Below are positions 8,772 to 16,651 of a stretch of 64,000 nt of DNA, piece by piece. The translations under genes and the position numbers were made by a program. The notes beneath the pieces were generated by a model that searched no databases, was not told the origin of the DNA, and saw only the letters and a program-made list of their open reading frames with translations. Every line of letters starts with the position of its first letter. Within the stretch, counting starts at the first letter, position 1. Source of the stretch: Actinocrinis puniceicyclus (lineage in GTDB: Bacteria; Actinomycetota; Actinomycetes; Streptomycetales; Catenulisporaceae); NCBI RefSeq assembly GCF_018283645.1, contig NZ_JAGSXH010000017.1, forward strand, positions 18,786 to 82,785. The letters run 5' to 3'.

Positions 8772-9110
8772 TCAGCCCGCGAGAGCGGCGGCCAGGTCGT
8801 CGCGCATGGCGAGGTGGCCGGCCGCGCCGGCCAGGTCGAGCACCCGCTGCACCGCCTGCTGCGGAGCCACCACGCGGAACAGGGCGCCGTCCGCCTGCGC
8901 GCGCTTGTGCGCCTGGAGCAGCACCCGCAGGCCACTGGAGTCGAGGAACGTCATCTCGGTACCGTCGAGCACGACCAGCGCGTCCGGGGCGAGCAGCGGT
9001 TCGATCGTCTCCCACAGCTGGTCCGCGGCGGCCAGGTCCAGTTCGCCGCGCACGGTCACCACGCGTCCGTTCCCCTCGGCGGGCCCGACGCCGACCTCGA
9101 AACGCTCCAT
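8772..9110 (-). CDS. STAS-domain anti-sigma factor antagonist
   Basis: A 112-residue single STAS domain, the normal length for SpoIIAA/RsbV-like proteins. RGELDLAAADQL is the first beta-alpha unit and VLDGTEMTFLDSSGLRVLL carries the phosphorylatable Ser at about residue 58, directly after Asp. In the family, the unphosphorylated form binds an anti-sigma kinase and frees an alternative sigma factor. No anti-sigma kinase gene is adjacent, so the partner is elsewhere. A TATAGT hexamer lies about 10-15 bases upstream of the start codon and could be a -10 element, but its spacing is poor. Confidence 0.88.
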   Translation of the reverse strand: MERFEVGVGPAEGNGRVVTVRGELDLAAADQLWETIEPLLAPDALVVLDGTEMTFLDSSGLRVLLQAHKRAQADGALFRVVAPQQAVQRVLDLAGAAGHLAMRDDLAAALAG

Positions 9111-9192
9111 GGAAGCTCCACTATATCGCTGTAAGAGTTCTGTCTACTCTTCCTTACACCCTATCGCCGATCGGCCCTCGTGCGAAGCGCGG

Positions 9193-9236
9193 GCGTGTGC
9201 GGGAGCCCGGGCGGCGACCCGGGCTCCCGCACACGC
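9193..9236 (-). terminator. 19-bp perfect hairpin after the MFS gene
   Basis: Arms 9193-9211 and 9218-9236 are exact reverse complements over 19 bases around a six-base loop (CGGCGA). It begins about 17 bases beyond the MFS stop codon and separates that gene from the STAS gene that follows on the same strand. Confidence 0.75.
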
Positions 9237-9252
9237 TGCCGCCTGCTCGGCC

Positions 9253-10782
9253 CTACTGGGCCGTCCCCGCCGACCGGACGCCGGGCGAACGCGGGGAGAT
9301 CGCACTGGAGGCGGCCGCGGTGGCCTGCCGCACCACCGACAGCGGCCGGGCGATCGACTCCAGCGACCGGCGTTCCGCCGCGATGCCGAGCGCGATCTCG
9401 ATCAGACCTCCGGCGATCATCACCCCGGCGCCGATGAGATAGCCGACGAACAGCAGGTTCCGGTTCGTGCCGTCGCCGATCAGGTGGCCGTAGAGCACCG
9501 GGCCGAGCGCCCCGAAGCACTGCGCGATCGCGAAGAACACCGCGATGGCCTGCGCGCGCACCTCCAGCGGGAAGATCTCGCTGACCGTCAGATAGGCCGC
9601 GCTCGCTCCGCTTGAGGCGAAGAAGAAGATCACGCACCAGGCGATCGTCTGGGTCGCGGCGGTGAGCATCCCGGCCCGGAAAAGCTGCGCGGTGATGGCC
9701 AGCAGGACGCCGGAAAGCAGGTAGGTGCCCGCGATCATCTGCTTGCGCCCGATCGTGTCGAACAGCCGGCCGATGGTGAGCGGACCGGCCAGGTTGCCGA
9801 CGGCGAAGGCGATCAGGAACCACGGCGCCGCGTTCGCCGCGACCCCGTAGAACTTGGTCAGCACGAGCGTGTAGGTGAAGAAGATCGCGTTGTACAGGAA
9901 CGACTGGCTGATCATCAGGCCGGCGCCCAGCACCGAGCGCTTCGGGTACTGGGAGAACAGCACCCGCACCAGCGCAAGGTACCCGGTCCGCTCCACGGGC
10001 CGGACGTCCATCGCACGGTCCTGCGGGACCGGTTCCAGCCTCCCGCCGCCGACCTCGACCTGTTCCTCGATCTCCCGCAGCGTGGTCTCGGCCTCGGCCT
10101 GCCGGCCGTGCATGATCAGCCAGCGCGGGCTCTCCGGCAGGTTGCGCCGCACGAACACCACCACGATCGCGAGCACCGGTCCGAGCAGGAAGCCGAGCCT
10201 CCAGCCGATGTTCTCCGGCAGCACGTTGAGCAGCAGCAGCGAGCCGAGCGTGCCGAGGATCGCTCCACCCCAGTACGTGCCGTTGACCGCGATGTCGACG
10301 CGGCCGCGGTGCCGCGCCGGGATCATCTCGTCGATCGCCGAGTTGATCGCGGCGTACTCGCCGCCGATGCCGGTACCCGCGACGAACCGGGTCAGATACA
10401 GGTAGGCGACCCACACCCCGCCGGCACCCATCGTCACCGCGGTCAGTCCGCTGCCGACCAGGTAAACCCCGAGCGTGACCATGAACAGGTTGCGCCGGCC
10501 CAGTTTGTCCGACAGCCTCCCGAAGAACAGTGCGCCGACCACCTCGCCGGCCAGGTAGACCGACGCGATGGCGCCGACCGCGGTGGACGACATGCCGAGC
10601 GTCTGCTTCGTACCGAGAACCCCGGCGACCGCGCTGGCCACGGTGATTTCCAGGCCGTCCAGGACCCAGGCCACACCGAGCGCCATCACCAGCCGGGTGT
10701 GGAACCGGGACCAGGGCAGCCGGTCGACCCTCGCTGGGATCAGCGTGCGTATTGGCGCATCCGCGATATCAGCGACTGACAT
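9253..10782 (-). CDS. MFS metabolite/sugar symporter
   Basis: A 509-residue, 12-helix major facilitator of the sugar-porter/metabolite:H+ symporter type. The start is ATG 10782 because GGAGGTTCCA precedes it; a further upstream in-frame start has no such site. Signature motifs: GRLSDKLGRRNLF between helices 2 and 3, RFVAGTGIGGEYAAINSAIDE in helix 4, and LPESPRWL after helix 6. GRLFDTIGRKQMI repeats the loop motif in the second half. The GGEYAA motif is typical of porters for organic acids or aromatic compounds as well as sugars, so the substrate is open. It has its own terminator hairpin at 9193-9236. Confidence 0.9.
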   Translation of the reverse strand: MSVADIADAPIRTLIPARVDRLPWSRFHTRLVMALGVAWVLDGLEITVASAVAGVLGTKQTLGMSSTAVGAIASVYLAGEVVGALFFGRLSDKLGRRNLFMVTLGVYLVGSGLTAVTMGAGGVWVAYLYLTRFVAGTGIGGEYAAINSAIDEMIPARHRGRVDIAVNGTYWGGAILGTLGSLLLLNVLPENIGWRLGFLLGPVLAIVVVFVRRNLPESPRWLIMHGRQAEAETTLREIEEQVEVGGGRLEPVPQDRAMDVRPVERTGYLALVRVLFSQYPKRSVLGAGLMISQSFLYNAIFFTYTLVLTKFYGVAANAAPWFLIAFAVGNLAGPLTIGRLFDTIGRKQMIAGTYLLSGVLLAITAQLFRAGMLTAATQTIAWCVIFFFASSGASAAYLTVSEIFPLEVRAQAIAVFFAIAQCFGALGPVLYGHLIGDGTNRNLLFVGYLIGAGVMIAGGLIEIALGIAAERRSLESIARPLSVVRQATAAASSAISPRSPGVRSAGTAQ

Positions 10783-10959
10783 TGGAACCTCCAGCCGATC
10801 AGTCCCCTCAGGCGCACTGGTAACCGGGACGGCCGCGGACAAACGACTACTCGCGAGCGCTCGTCACCACTGGCCCGCGTGAGAAGCCGCACGGCGGGTA
10901 TCCGCTGTCACCGGCCGCTTGAGCGACCGGCCGAAGCGCGCAGAACCTGAGAGGGAGCC

Positions 10960-11193
10960 ATGTCGATCGGAGCGAACCTCACCGTGATCGCGACCGGCGC
11001 GATCCTTTCCTTCGCCACCCACATCCACAGCTCCGGTTTCAGCGTGGTCGCGATGGGCGCCGTACTGATCGCGGTCGGCGTCGTCGGGCTGTGCCTCCAG
11101 ATCGCCGCGCTGCGCCGGCGGCAGGAGATGACCGCGACCGAGATCGTCAGCCCGGAACGCGCGGTACTGGTACGGCCGCCATCCGAGCACTGA
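10960..11193 (+). CDS. DUF6458-like two-helix membrane protein
   Basis: A 77-residue protein with a strong ribosome site (GAGAGGGAG) five bases before ATG 10960. It has two hydrophobic helices, LTVIATGAILSFATHI and VVAMGAVLIAVGVVGLCLQI, followed by a basic RRRQE stop-transfer and a short cytoplasmic tail. The opening MSIGANLTVIATGAIL matches the DUF6458 pattern common in actinomycetes (family recall). The function is unknown. Confidence 0.75.
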   Translation: MSIGANLTVIATGAILSFATHIHSSGFSVVAMGAVLIAVGVVGLCLQIAALRRRQEMTATEIVSPERAVLVRPPSEH

Positions 11194-11271
11194 GCCGAAC
11201 GCATTTTCCGGCGCAGCGAGGGTACAAGGCGGCAACGGAAGCGCACGATGCGGTCAGTGCGGAGGCGGAGT

Positions 11272-11631
11272 ATGGACGCAAGAGGGCTCTCGCTGCGGGA
11301 ACAGCGCATTCTCGCGGAGATCGAGTCGGCGCTGCGGCTCGATCGCAGGCTGGACGAGAGGTTGCGCGATCTGCGCGCACCCGCCGGAGCAAGGCTGCTC
11401 TCACTCCAGCGCAGACTGCGCGCGGCCGAACTGAGCCTACTGATCCCCACGACGCTGCTGCTCTCGCTCGCCGCGGGACGTACCGGCTCGCTTCCCATCG
11501 CGATCGCAGCCTGCTGCGTCGGCGTGCTGAGCATCGCGCTGTTGTGCACGGTCCTGATCGGCCGAGCCGAGCGGCGCCGCGGCCGGCAGTGGCGCGACGC
11601 GCCCTCGCGCCTCTCCTTTCCGGAGACCTGA
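11272..11631 (+). CDS. DUF3040 family membrane protein
   Basis: A 119-residue protein. The start ATG 11272 gives MDARGLSLREQRILAEIESAL, the conserved DUF3040 opening (L-x-x-x-E-Q-x-I-L-x-x-I-E). Two membrane helices follow, LSLLIPTTLLLSLAAG and IAIAACCVGVLSIALLCTVLI, flanked by Arg-rich segments. It may be co-transcribed with the preceding DUF6458-like gene 78 bases upstream. No function is established for the family. Confidence 0.75.
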   Translation: MDARGLSLREQRILAEIESALRLDRRLDERLRDLRAPAGARLLSLQRRLRAAELSLLIPTTLLLSLAAGRTGSLPIAIAACCVGVLSIALLCTVLIGRAERRRGRQWRDAPSRLSFPET

Positions 11632-11904
11632 CCCAGCCCGCCTGGAAACCGGCCCAGCCCGCCTGGAGGCTCGAGGCGATCCGCCCGCAGAGCTGACGCC
11701 GCGGCACGATGCGTCTTCTTATATGAGCCTGCGTATTCGTCGCCTCCGGCAACTTTCAGTCCATTTCACAACCACCACGCACGGTCGTCGCCCGCGGCCT
11801 GCGGCGACTTTGAGTCACCACGCGACTACGCAAACCGACCGGTGGCGGCGGGTACCTTCCTGACTCGATCGAACAGGCTTCGAATCGACGAAAGGATCCG
11901 GCTG

Positions 11905-13089
11905 ATGTTCTCCGGCAGACGGGCTCGACTGCTCGCACCGGCGCTCGCCGTCTCGACGGCGCTGGCCGCGGCCGCGAGTCTGACCCTCCTGTCCACCGAC
12001 GCCGCCCAGGCGGCCACCACGACGCTGTGCGGGGCCACCCAGACCGCGTCCGTCGCCGGCGGTCAGTACATGGTCCAGAACAACGAATGGGGCTCCTCCG
12101 CCTCGGAATGCATCACCACCGACGGAAACGCGGACTTCACCGTCGCGAACTCCGCCATCTCCACCGGCACCAGCGGCGCCCCCGGCGGCTATCCCTCGAT
12201 CTACAAGGGCTGCCACTGGGGTCTTTGCACCTCGGGCAGCGGCCTGCCGATCCAGGTCTCGACCATGTCCCCGGGCAAGGTGACCACGAGCTGGAGCACC
12301 ACACAGCCCGGCAACGGCATCTACGACGTCGCGTACGACATCTGGTACAACCAGTCGTCGTCGACCAGCGGCCAGCCCAACGCCGAAGAGATGATGATCT
12401 GGCTCAACCACACCGGCAGCGTGCAGCCTTCCGGATCGGTCGTGGCCAGCAACGTCAGCATCGGCGGCCACACCTACAACGTCTGGCTCGGCCGCGAGAG
12501 CACCTGGAACGACGTCTCCTACGTCATGACCAGCCCGACGACGTCGGTCAGCAACCTCGACATCGACCTGCTGGCGGCGGACTCGGTCAGCCGCGGCTAC
12601 ATGACGAACTCGGACTACCTGATCGACCTGGAAGCCGGATTCGAGCTCTGGCAGGGCGGCGCCGGACTGGCGACGAACAGCTACTCGGTGAACATCGGCG
12701 GCGGCGGGTACACCCCTGCGCCGACCACCGCGCCGCCCACGACTCAGCCTCCGACGACTCAGCCGCCCTCGACGCCTGCGGGCGGCCGGGGCTGTCGCGC
12801 CGCCTACTCGGTGACCGGCACCTGGCCGGGCGGTTTCCAGGGCCAGGTGGTGGTGACCAACACCGGCGGCTCCACCAGCGGCTGGACTCTGAACTGGACC
12901 TATCCGGGCGACCAGAAGATAAGCAGCCTCTGGAACGGCACGTACAGCCAGTCCGGCGAGCAGATCACGGTGCGCAACGCCGCCTACAACGGCACGCTCG
13001 CCCCCGGCGGCACGACGAGCGTGGGCTTCACCGGGACGTATTCGAGCAGCGACGCGGCTCCGTCCTCGGTGACCTGCACGGCCAGCTGA
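11905..13089 (+). CDS. Secreted GH12 endoglucanase/xyloglucanase with CBM2
   Basis: A 394-residue exported enzyme starting at ATG 11905, with AAAGGA upstream. The signal peptide ends near STDAAQAA. The GH12 domain spans about 35-265: NNEWG near the start, the nucleophile Glu at about 162 in EMMIWLNH, and the acid/base Glu at about 247 in GFELWQGG. A Pro/Thr linker coded by short direct repeats (PPTTQPPTTQPP) joins a C-terminal CBM2 (CRAAYSVTGTWPGGF, WTLNWTY, SSLWNG, two terminal Cys). GH12 enzymes cleave beta-1,4-glucan or xyloglucan with retention; the exact substrate is not visible. It works outside the cell with the GH16 and GH3 enzymes downstream. Confidence 0.92.
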   Translation: MFSGRRARLLAPALAVSTALAAAASLTLLSTDAAQAATTTLCGATQTASVAGGQYMVQNNEWGSSASECITTDGNADFTVANSAISTGTSGAPGGYPSIYKGCHWGLCTSGSGLPIQVSTMSPGKVTTSWSTTQPGNGIYDVAYDIWYNQSSSTSGQPNAEEMMIWLNHTGSVQPSGSVVASNVSIGGHTYNVWLGRESTWNDVSYVMTSPTTSVSNLDIDLLAADSVSRGYMTNSDYLIDLEAGFELWQGGAGLATNSYSVNIGGGGYTPAPTTAPPTTQPPTTQPPSTPAGGRGCRAAYSVTGTWPGGFQGQVVVTNTGGSTSGWTLNWTYPGDQKISSLWNGTYSQSGEQITVRNAAYNGTLAPGGTTSVGFTGTYSSSDAAPSSVTCTAS

Positions 13090-13130
13090 CAGCGGGCCGG
13101 ACGCGCGGAAACACCGCGAGAGCACGACGG

Positions 13131-13157
13131 TTCGCCGGCCCGGCGCGGGCCGGCGAA
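13131..13157. terminator. 12-bp hairpin between convergent genes
   Basis: Arms TTCGCCGGCCCG (13131-13142) and CGGGCCGGCGAA (13146-13157) pair perfectly around a GCG loop. It lies between the converging GH12 and kinase genes and can serve both strands. Confidence 0.65.
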
Positions 13158-13240
13158 CCACTGCACGGGGGTCCTGGACGCGGGTGCGGCCGACGGGTCG
13201 GCGGGACGGCCGCACCCGCCCGCGAATCCGCCGGGGTCGC

Positions 13241-14989
13241 TCAGTCGGTGACGCTTCCGGAGAGCCGCTGGACCTCCGCGGTCAGCTGGCTGGCGGCGGG
13301 GCGGGAGATGCGCTCCTTGCCGACCAGCTGGTCCAGCCGCCCGTCGAAGCGGGCGATCTTGTCGCGGATCTCCTGAAGGTGAGCCGGACCGCCGTTGCGC
13401 TGCGCCGAGACCACCGAGTTCTCGATGTCGACGATCGAGTTCTGCAGATCGCCGCCGGTGGTCGGGTCGAGCGTGGCCGGGCCGTCCGCGACGAAGACGC
13501 GGATCTGGGCCCGCACCGCCTCCAGGTAGCGGATCGGATCCGCGGCCGCGGCCGCCGAGATCGGCGGCGCGCTGCCCCCGGACATCCGCGGCGCGACGGC
13601 ACCGTTCGAGGGTGCCGGACCGGCCGGCGGCGAGCCGGGAGGCGCGGCCAACCGTGGCGGCTGCGCGGCGGTGGCGCCCGGATGGCCGCTCGGGAGCAGC
13701 AACACCAGCGCCGCGGCACCCGAAAGGCCGACGACGGCCCCGACGAGCAGCGGCCGCGCGCTGCGCCGCCGCCTTCCCCTGCCGCCGGCTTCGCCCGGGC
13801 CGGGTACGTCCGCGCCGGGTACGTCCGGCTTGGGCGCGGGGGCTGCCCGGGTCCTTCCGTCGAACGCGGCTCCCGCCCGCGCCCGCCGGCTCGGCGCGGC
13901 GCCGGCCGACTCGGCCGCCGAGCCGTCCGCCCGCCCCGGGTACGCCGCCTCGGGTGCGACCGGGTCCTGCCCAGGGCGTTGTGCGGGGCGCTGCTCGATG
14001 TACTGCTCAGGGTGTTGTGCAGGGTGTTGTGCAGGGTGCTGCGGCTCGTCGAACGCCTCCGCCAGCATCGTGCTCTCGCCCGGGTAGTGCTCGGCCACGG
14101 GACGGAACTGCGCGAGCGACCTGCGCGGGGTATGGCCGAGGGGCTCGCCCACCGGGAAACCCGCCGCGGAGGCGATGCCCGACAGCGTCGTGAGCGCCTG
14201 CGTCGCATCGGGCCGGAACGCAGGATTCTTCGAAAGACAGGCATGACAGAACTCGACCACGCGCGCGGGCAGGCCGGGCACCTCGATCGGCGGAGGCGGG
14301 TCGTACAGCTGCGCCTCGAAGATCTCAGTGATGTCGTTGCTCTGATACGGGGGGCGACCGGTCAGGCACCAGTACAGCACGCAGCCGAGGGCGTAGATGT
14401 CCGAAGCCGGTTTCGCCCGCTGCCCGCGCACCTGTTCCGGGGCCATGCACAGCGGTGTGCCGACGGTCAGGTTGCCGGTCAGGTCGCCGTCGCCGGCCGC
14501 GCGGGCGATGCCGAAGTCGAGCAGCTTCGCGCCGTCCGGGACCAACATGACGTTGGCTGGTTTCACGTCTCTGTGCACGACTCCCGCGCGATGCGCGGCG
14601 CGCAGCGCGTCGGCGACCTGCGCGGCGACGGCGACCGCCTCGGCCCAGGGTAGCGCCGCTTCCTTCAGCCGCCGGGCCAGACTGGTCCCGGCGAGCATCT
14701 CGGTCACCAGAACGGGCTGGGTGCTGCCGTCGGCGTTGGGGATCTCCAGGTAGTCCCGGATGGCGCAGATGCGCGGATGCTCAAGCCGGGCCAGCACCCG
14801 CGCTTCGCGCCGCAGCCGCTCCCGCTCCGTCGGGTCGTCCACCGCGGCGCCGCGCAACAGCTTGACGGCGACCGGGCGGTCGCGGGCCACGTCGAGCGCC
14901 TCCCACACGGTCGCGCTCCCGCCCGCGCCGAGCGGCTGGACCAACTGGTAGCGCTCGGCGAGCAGCGTGCCGGGTATCGCGGGCTCCAT
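13241..14989 (-). CDS. Receptor-type Ser/Thr protein kinase (PknB-like)
   Basis: A 582-residue Hanks-type kinase. The start ATG 14989 places RYQLVQPLGAGGSATVWEA (glycine loop) at residues 13-31; longer in-frame forms add an unrelated tail. The catalytic Lys is in VAVKLL (about 43), the HRDVKPANV loop has Asp at about 141, then DFGIAR and the activation-segment MAPEQ. After the catalytic domain comes a Gln/Pro/Arg-rich juxtamembrane region with short repeats (PAQHPAQHPEQ), one membrane helix (LLVGAVVGLSGAAALVLLL), a Pro/Ala linker and a roughly 110-residue helical extracellular domain. No PASTA repeats are present, so the ligand is not peptidoglycan by that route. The signal sensed is unknown. 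Confidence 0.92.
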   Translation of the reverse strand: MEPAIPGTLLAERYQLVQPLGAGGSATVWEALDVARDRPVAVKLLRGAAVDDPTERERLRREARVLARLEHPRICAIRDYLEIPNADGSTQPVLVTEMLAGTSLARRLKEAALPWAEAVAVAAQVADALRAAHRAGVVHRDVKPANVMLVPDGAKLLDFGIARAAGDGDLTGNLTVGTPLCMAPEQVRGQRAKPASDIYALGCVLYWCLTGRPPYQSNDITEIFEAQLYDPPPPIEVPGLPARVVEFCHACLSKNPAFRPDATQALTTLSGIASAAGFPVGEPLGHTPRRSLAQFRPVAEHYPGESTMLAEAFDEPQHPAQHPAQHPEQYIEQRPAQRPGQDPVAPEAAYPGRADGSAAESAGAAPSRRARAGAAFDGRTRAAPAPKPDVPGADVPGPGEAGGRGRRRRSARPLLVGAVVGLSGAAALVLLLPSGHPGATAAQPPRLAAPPGSPPAGPAPSNGAVAPRMSGGSAPPISAAAAADPIRYLEAVRAQIRVFVADGPATLDPTTGGDLQNSIVDIENSVVSAQRNGGPAHLQEIRDKIARFDGRLDQLVGKERISRPAASQLTAEVQRLSGSVTD

Positions 14990-15208
14990 GACGCGGATTA
15001 TTCCGCCGTACCCGGCCGCACGGGTGAAACCAGGAAAGAACTGACGGCACGTTAAGCAGATCGTAAGATCCCGATCCCGTCGCCGCATGGGCACGAGCCT
15101 GCGTCGCGCCGGCTCCGGGCCGCGCCGTTCGCCCGCCGGATCCCGCGTTGAGACCAATGCCGCTCGTCCCGGCCATTGAGCCGCCCGGACCTAGAGCTTA
15201 CCATCGAG

Positions 15209-15227
15209 TAAGGTGAGGCTTACCTAT
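15209..15227 (+). promoter_or_regulatory. DtxR/IdeR-type iron box
   Basis: The 19-mer TAAGGTGAGGCTTACCTAT matches the consensus TTAGGTTAGGCTAACCTAA at 15 positions, including the core AGG...GGCT..CCTA. It lies 18 bases before the flavin reductase start codon, where binding of an iron-loaded repressor would block transcription or initiation. Confidence 0.7.
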
Positions 15228-15245
15228 TGAGGTTCGGGAGGTTCG

Positions 15246-15878
15246 ATGGACGGGCGGCGGCGCGCGACATCGGGGTTCGAGCGCGCGGACACCCCGAGTA
15301 CCGCTCTGCCCTTCCGGCCGCACCACCTCGCCGCCACCGCCCGCGGCGCTCACGACACCGAACCGGCCGCGGCGCCCGCCCCGGCACGGTTCCGCGAGGT
15401 GCTCGGCAATTTCGCCACCGGTGTGACGGTCATCACAGCGCTGGACGGCCCGGCACCCGTCGGGTTCACCTGCCAGGCGTTCACCTCGCTCTCGCTCGAT
15501 CCGCCGATGGTCTCCTTCTCGGTCTCGCGCGATTCGAGCACCCGGCCCCGGATCCTGGCAGCCGGCCGATTCTGCGTGAACGTGCTGGCCTTCGACCAGC
15601 ACGGCCTCTGCGCGCGCTTCGCCGCTCGCGGCGCGGACCGCTTCGCCGGCGTCGACTGGTGGCGCTCCCCCGGCGGCTGCCCGGTGCTCGACGGGTCGCT
15701 GGCCTGGATCGACTGCACCGTCGAGGCCGGGTACCCGGCGGGCGACCACATGATCGTGGTCGGCAACGTGCGCGCGCTGTCGGTTCAGCGCGAGGCCGCG
15801 CCGCTGGTGTATCACCGCGGTGCGTTCGCGAACTGCTTCCCACTCGCCAACACCGGAGCGCTTCCGCGCGTGTGCTGA
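15246..15878 (+). CDS. Flavin reductase (FMN-binding split barrel)
   Basis: A 210-residue protein, ATG 15246 with GGGAGG four to five bases upstream. After a 45-residue variable N-terminus come the family blocks FREVLGNFATGVTVIT, GFTCQAFTSLSLDPPMVSFSV, ILAAGRFCVNVLAFDQ, DHMIVVGNV and a C-terminal PLVYHRGAF. These are the standard flavin reductase-like domain motifs that bind FMN/FAD. Enzymes of this type supply reduced flavin to a monooxygenase or reduce ferric chelates. The iron box just upstream argues for induction under iron limitation, so release of iron from siderophores is a reasonable inference. A hairpin at 15991-16028 follows. Confidence 0.88.
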   Translation: MDGRRRATSGFERADTPSTALPFRPHHLAATARGAHDTEPAAAPAPARFREVLGNFATGVTVITALDGPAPVGFTCQAFTSLSLDPPMVSFSVSRDSSTRPRILAAGRFCVNVLAFDQHGLCARFAARGADRFAGVDWWRSPGGCPVLDGSLAWIDCTVEAGYPAGDHMIVVGNVRALSVQREAAPLVYHRGAFANCFPLANTGALPRVC

Positions 15879-15990
15879 CGGAGTCGCTGGCCAACGCCAC
15901 TGCATCCGGTCAAGCCGCGCACGCGTCTCTAACGCCGGATGGTTGTGGCCGGGGTTGCGCCCGGCCACCGAGGCAACAAAGAACGACGGC

Positions 15991-16028
15991 CCGTCCGTGC
16001 CGCGGATGGTCATCCGCGGCACGGACGG
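15991..16028 (+). terminator. 17-bp perfect hairpin
   Basis: Arms CCGTCCGTGCCGCGGAT (15991-16007) and ATCCGCGGCACGGACGG (16012-16028) pair without mismatch around a four-base loop. It lies 113 bases beyond the flavin reductase stop and before the next gene on the same strand. Confidence 0.65.
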
Positions 16029-16165
16029 CGTCCTTCGACTTCGACCGCCCGGTCCCCGAGCACGGCCCCGGCCGCGGCGCCGCCTTGACGACGAACCCGC
16101 CCGGTCTTCGAACCCCGCCCGATCACTGAACCCCCACGCACCCGGTCACGTGTTGCGAAGGGACT

Positions 16166-16651
16166 GTGACGGGCGGTGCGATCGTGATCAAGTTCGGACA
16201 GCCGGCTGCTCATCCCGGCGCGGGAACGCAGGGGCCGGCGCGGGTGGTGACCGCGGCAGGTCTGGCGGTCGACGCCTACGTGCACGCCGATCTCGCCTCG
16301 GTCTACGACCCGGTGCGCGCGGGCATCAGCCAGGGCGACCTCTTCCGCGTCGAGGCGGCCGCCTCCGCGCTCGCCGCCCTGCTGGTGTTGCTGAGCGCGC
16401 GACCGCTTGTCTGGGCCTTCGCGTTCCTCGTCGCGGCGAGCGGTCTCGGCGCGCTGCTGCTGTACCGGTACGTCGACGTCGGCGCGCTGGGCCCGCTGCC
16501 GAACATGTACGAGCCGCTGTGGTTCACGAAGAAGACCGCCACGGCCGTCGCCGAAGCCCTCGCGGCGGTCACCGCGCTCGCCGGCCTCGTCGGCAGCTTC
16601 GCACGCGCCCGCGCGCCGGCCGGCGCGAGCGCGGGTCAGTACTCCCCGTGA
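16166..16651 (+). CDS. Integral membrane protein of unknown function
   Basis: A 161-residue protein starting at GTG 16166, with AAGGGA upstream. The segment AGLAVDAYVHADLASVYDPV precedes three hydrophobic helices: FRVEAAASALAALLVLLSA, LVWAFAFLVAASGLGALLLY and AVAEALAAVTALAGLVGSF. The loop between helices 2 and 3 reads DVGALGPLPNMYEPLWFTKKT, a conserved-looking periplasmic stretch with paired aromatic residues. Similar uncharacterised membrane proteins occur widely in actinomycetes; no function is known to me. Its 3' end overlaps the convergent caspase-fold gene by 16 bases. Confidence 0.75.
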   Translation: MTGGAIVIKFGQPAAHPGAGTQGPARVVTAAGLAVDAYVHADLASVYDPVRAGISQGDLFRVEAAASALAALLVLLSARPLVWAFAFLVAASGLGALLLYRYVDVGALGPLPNMYEPLWFTKKTATAVAEALAAVTALAGLVGSFARARAPAGASAGQYSP

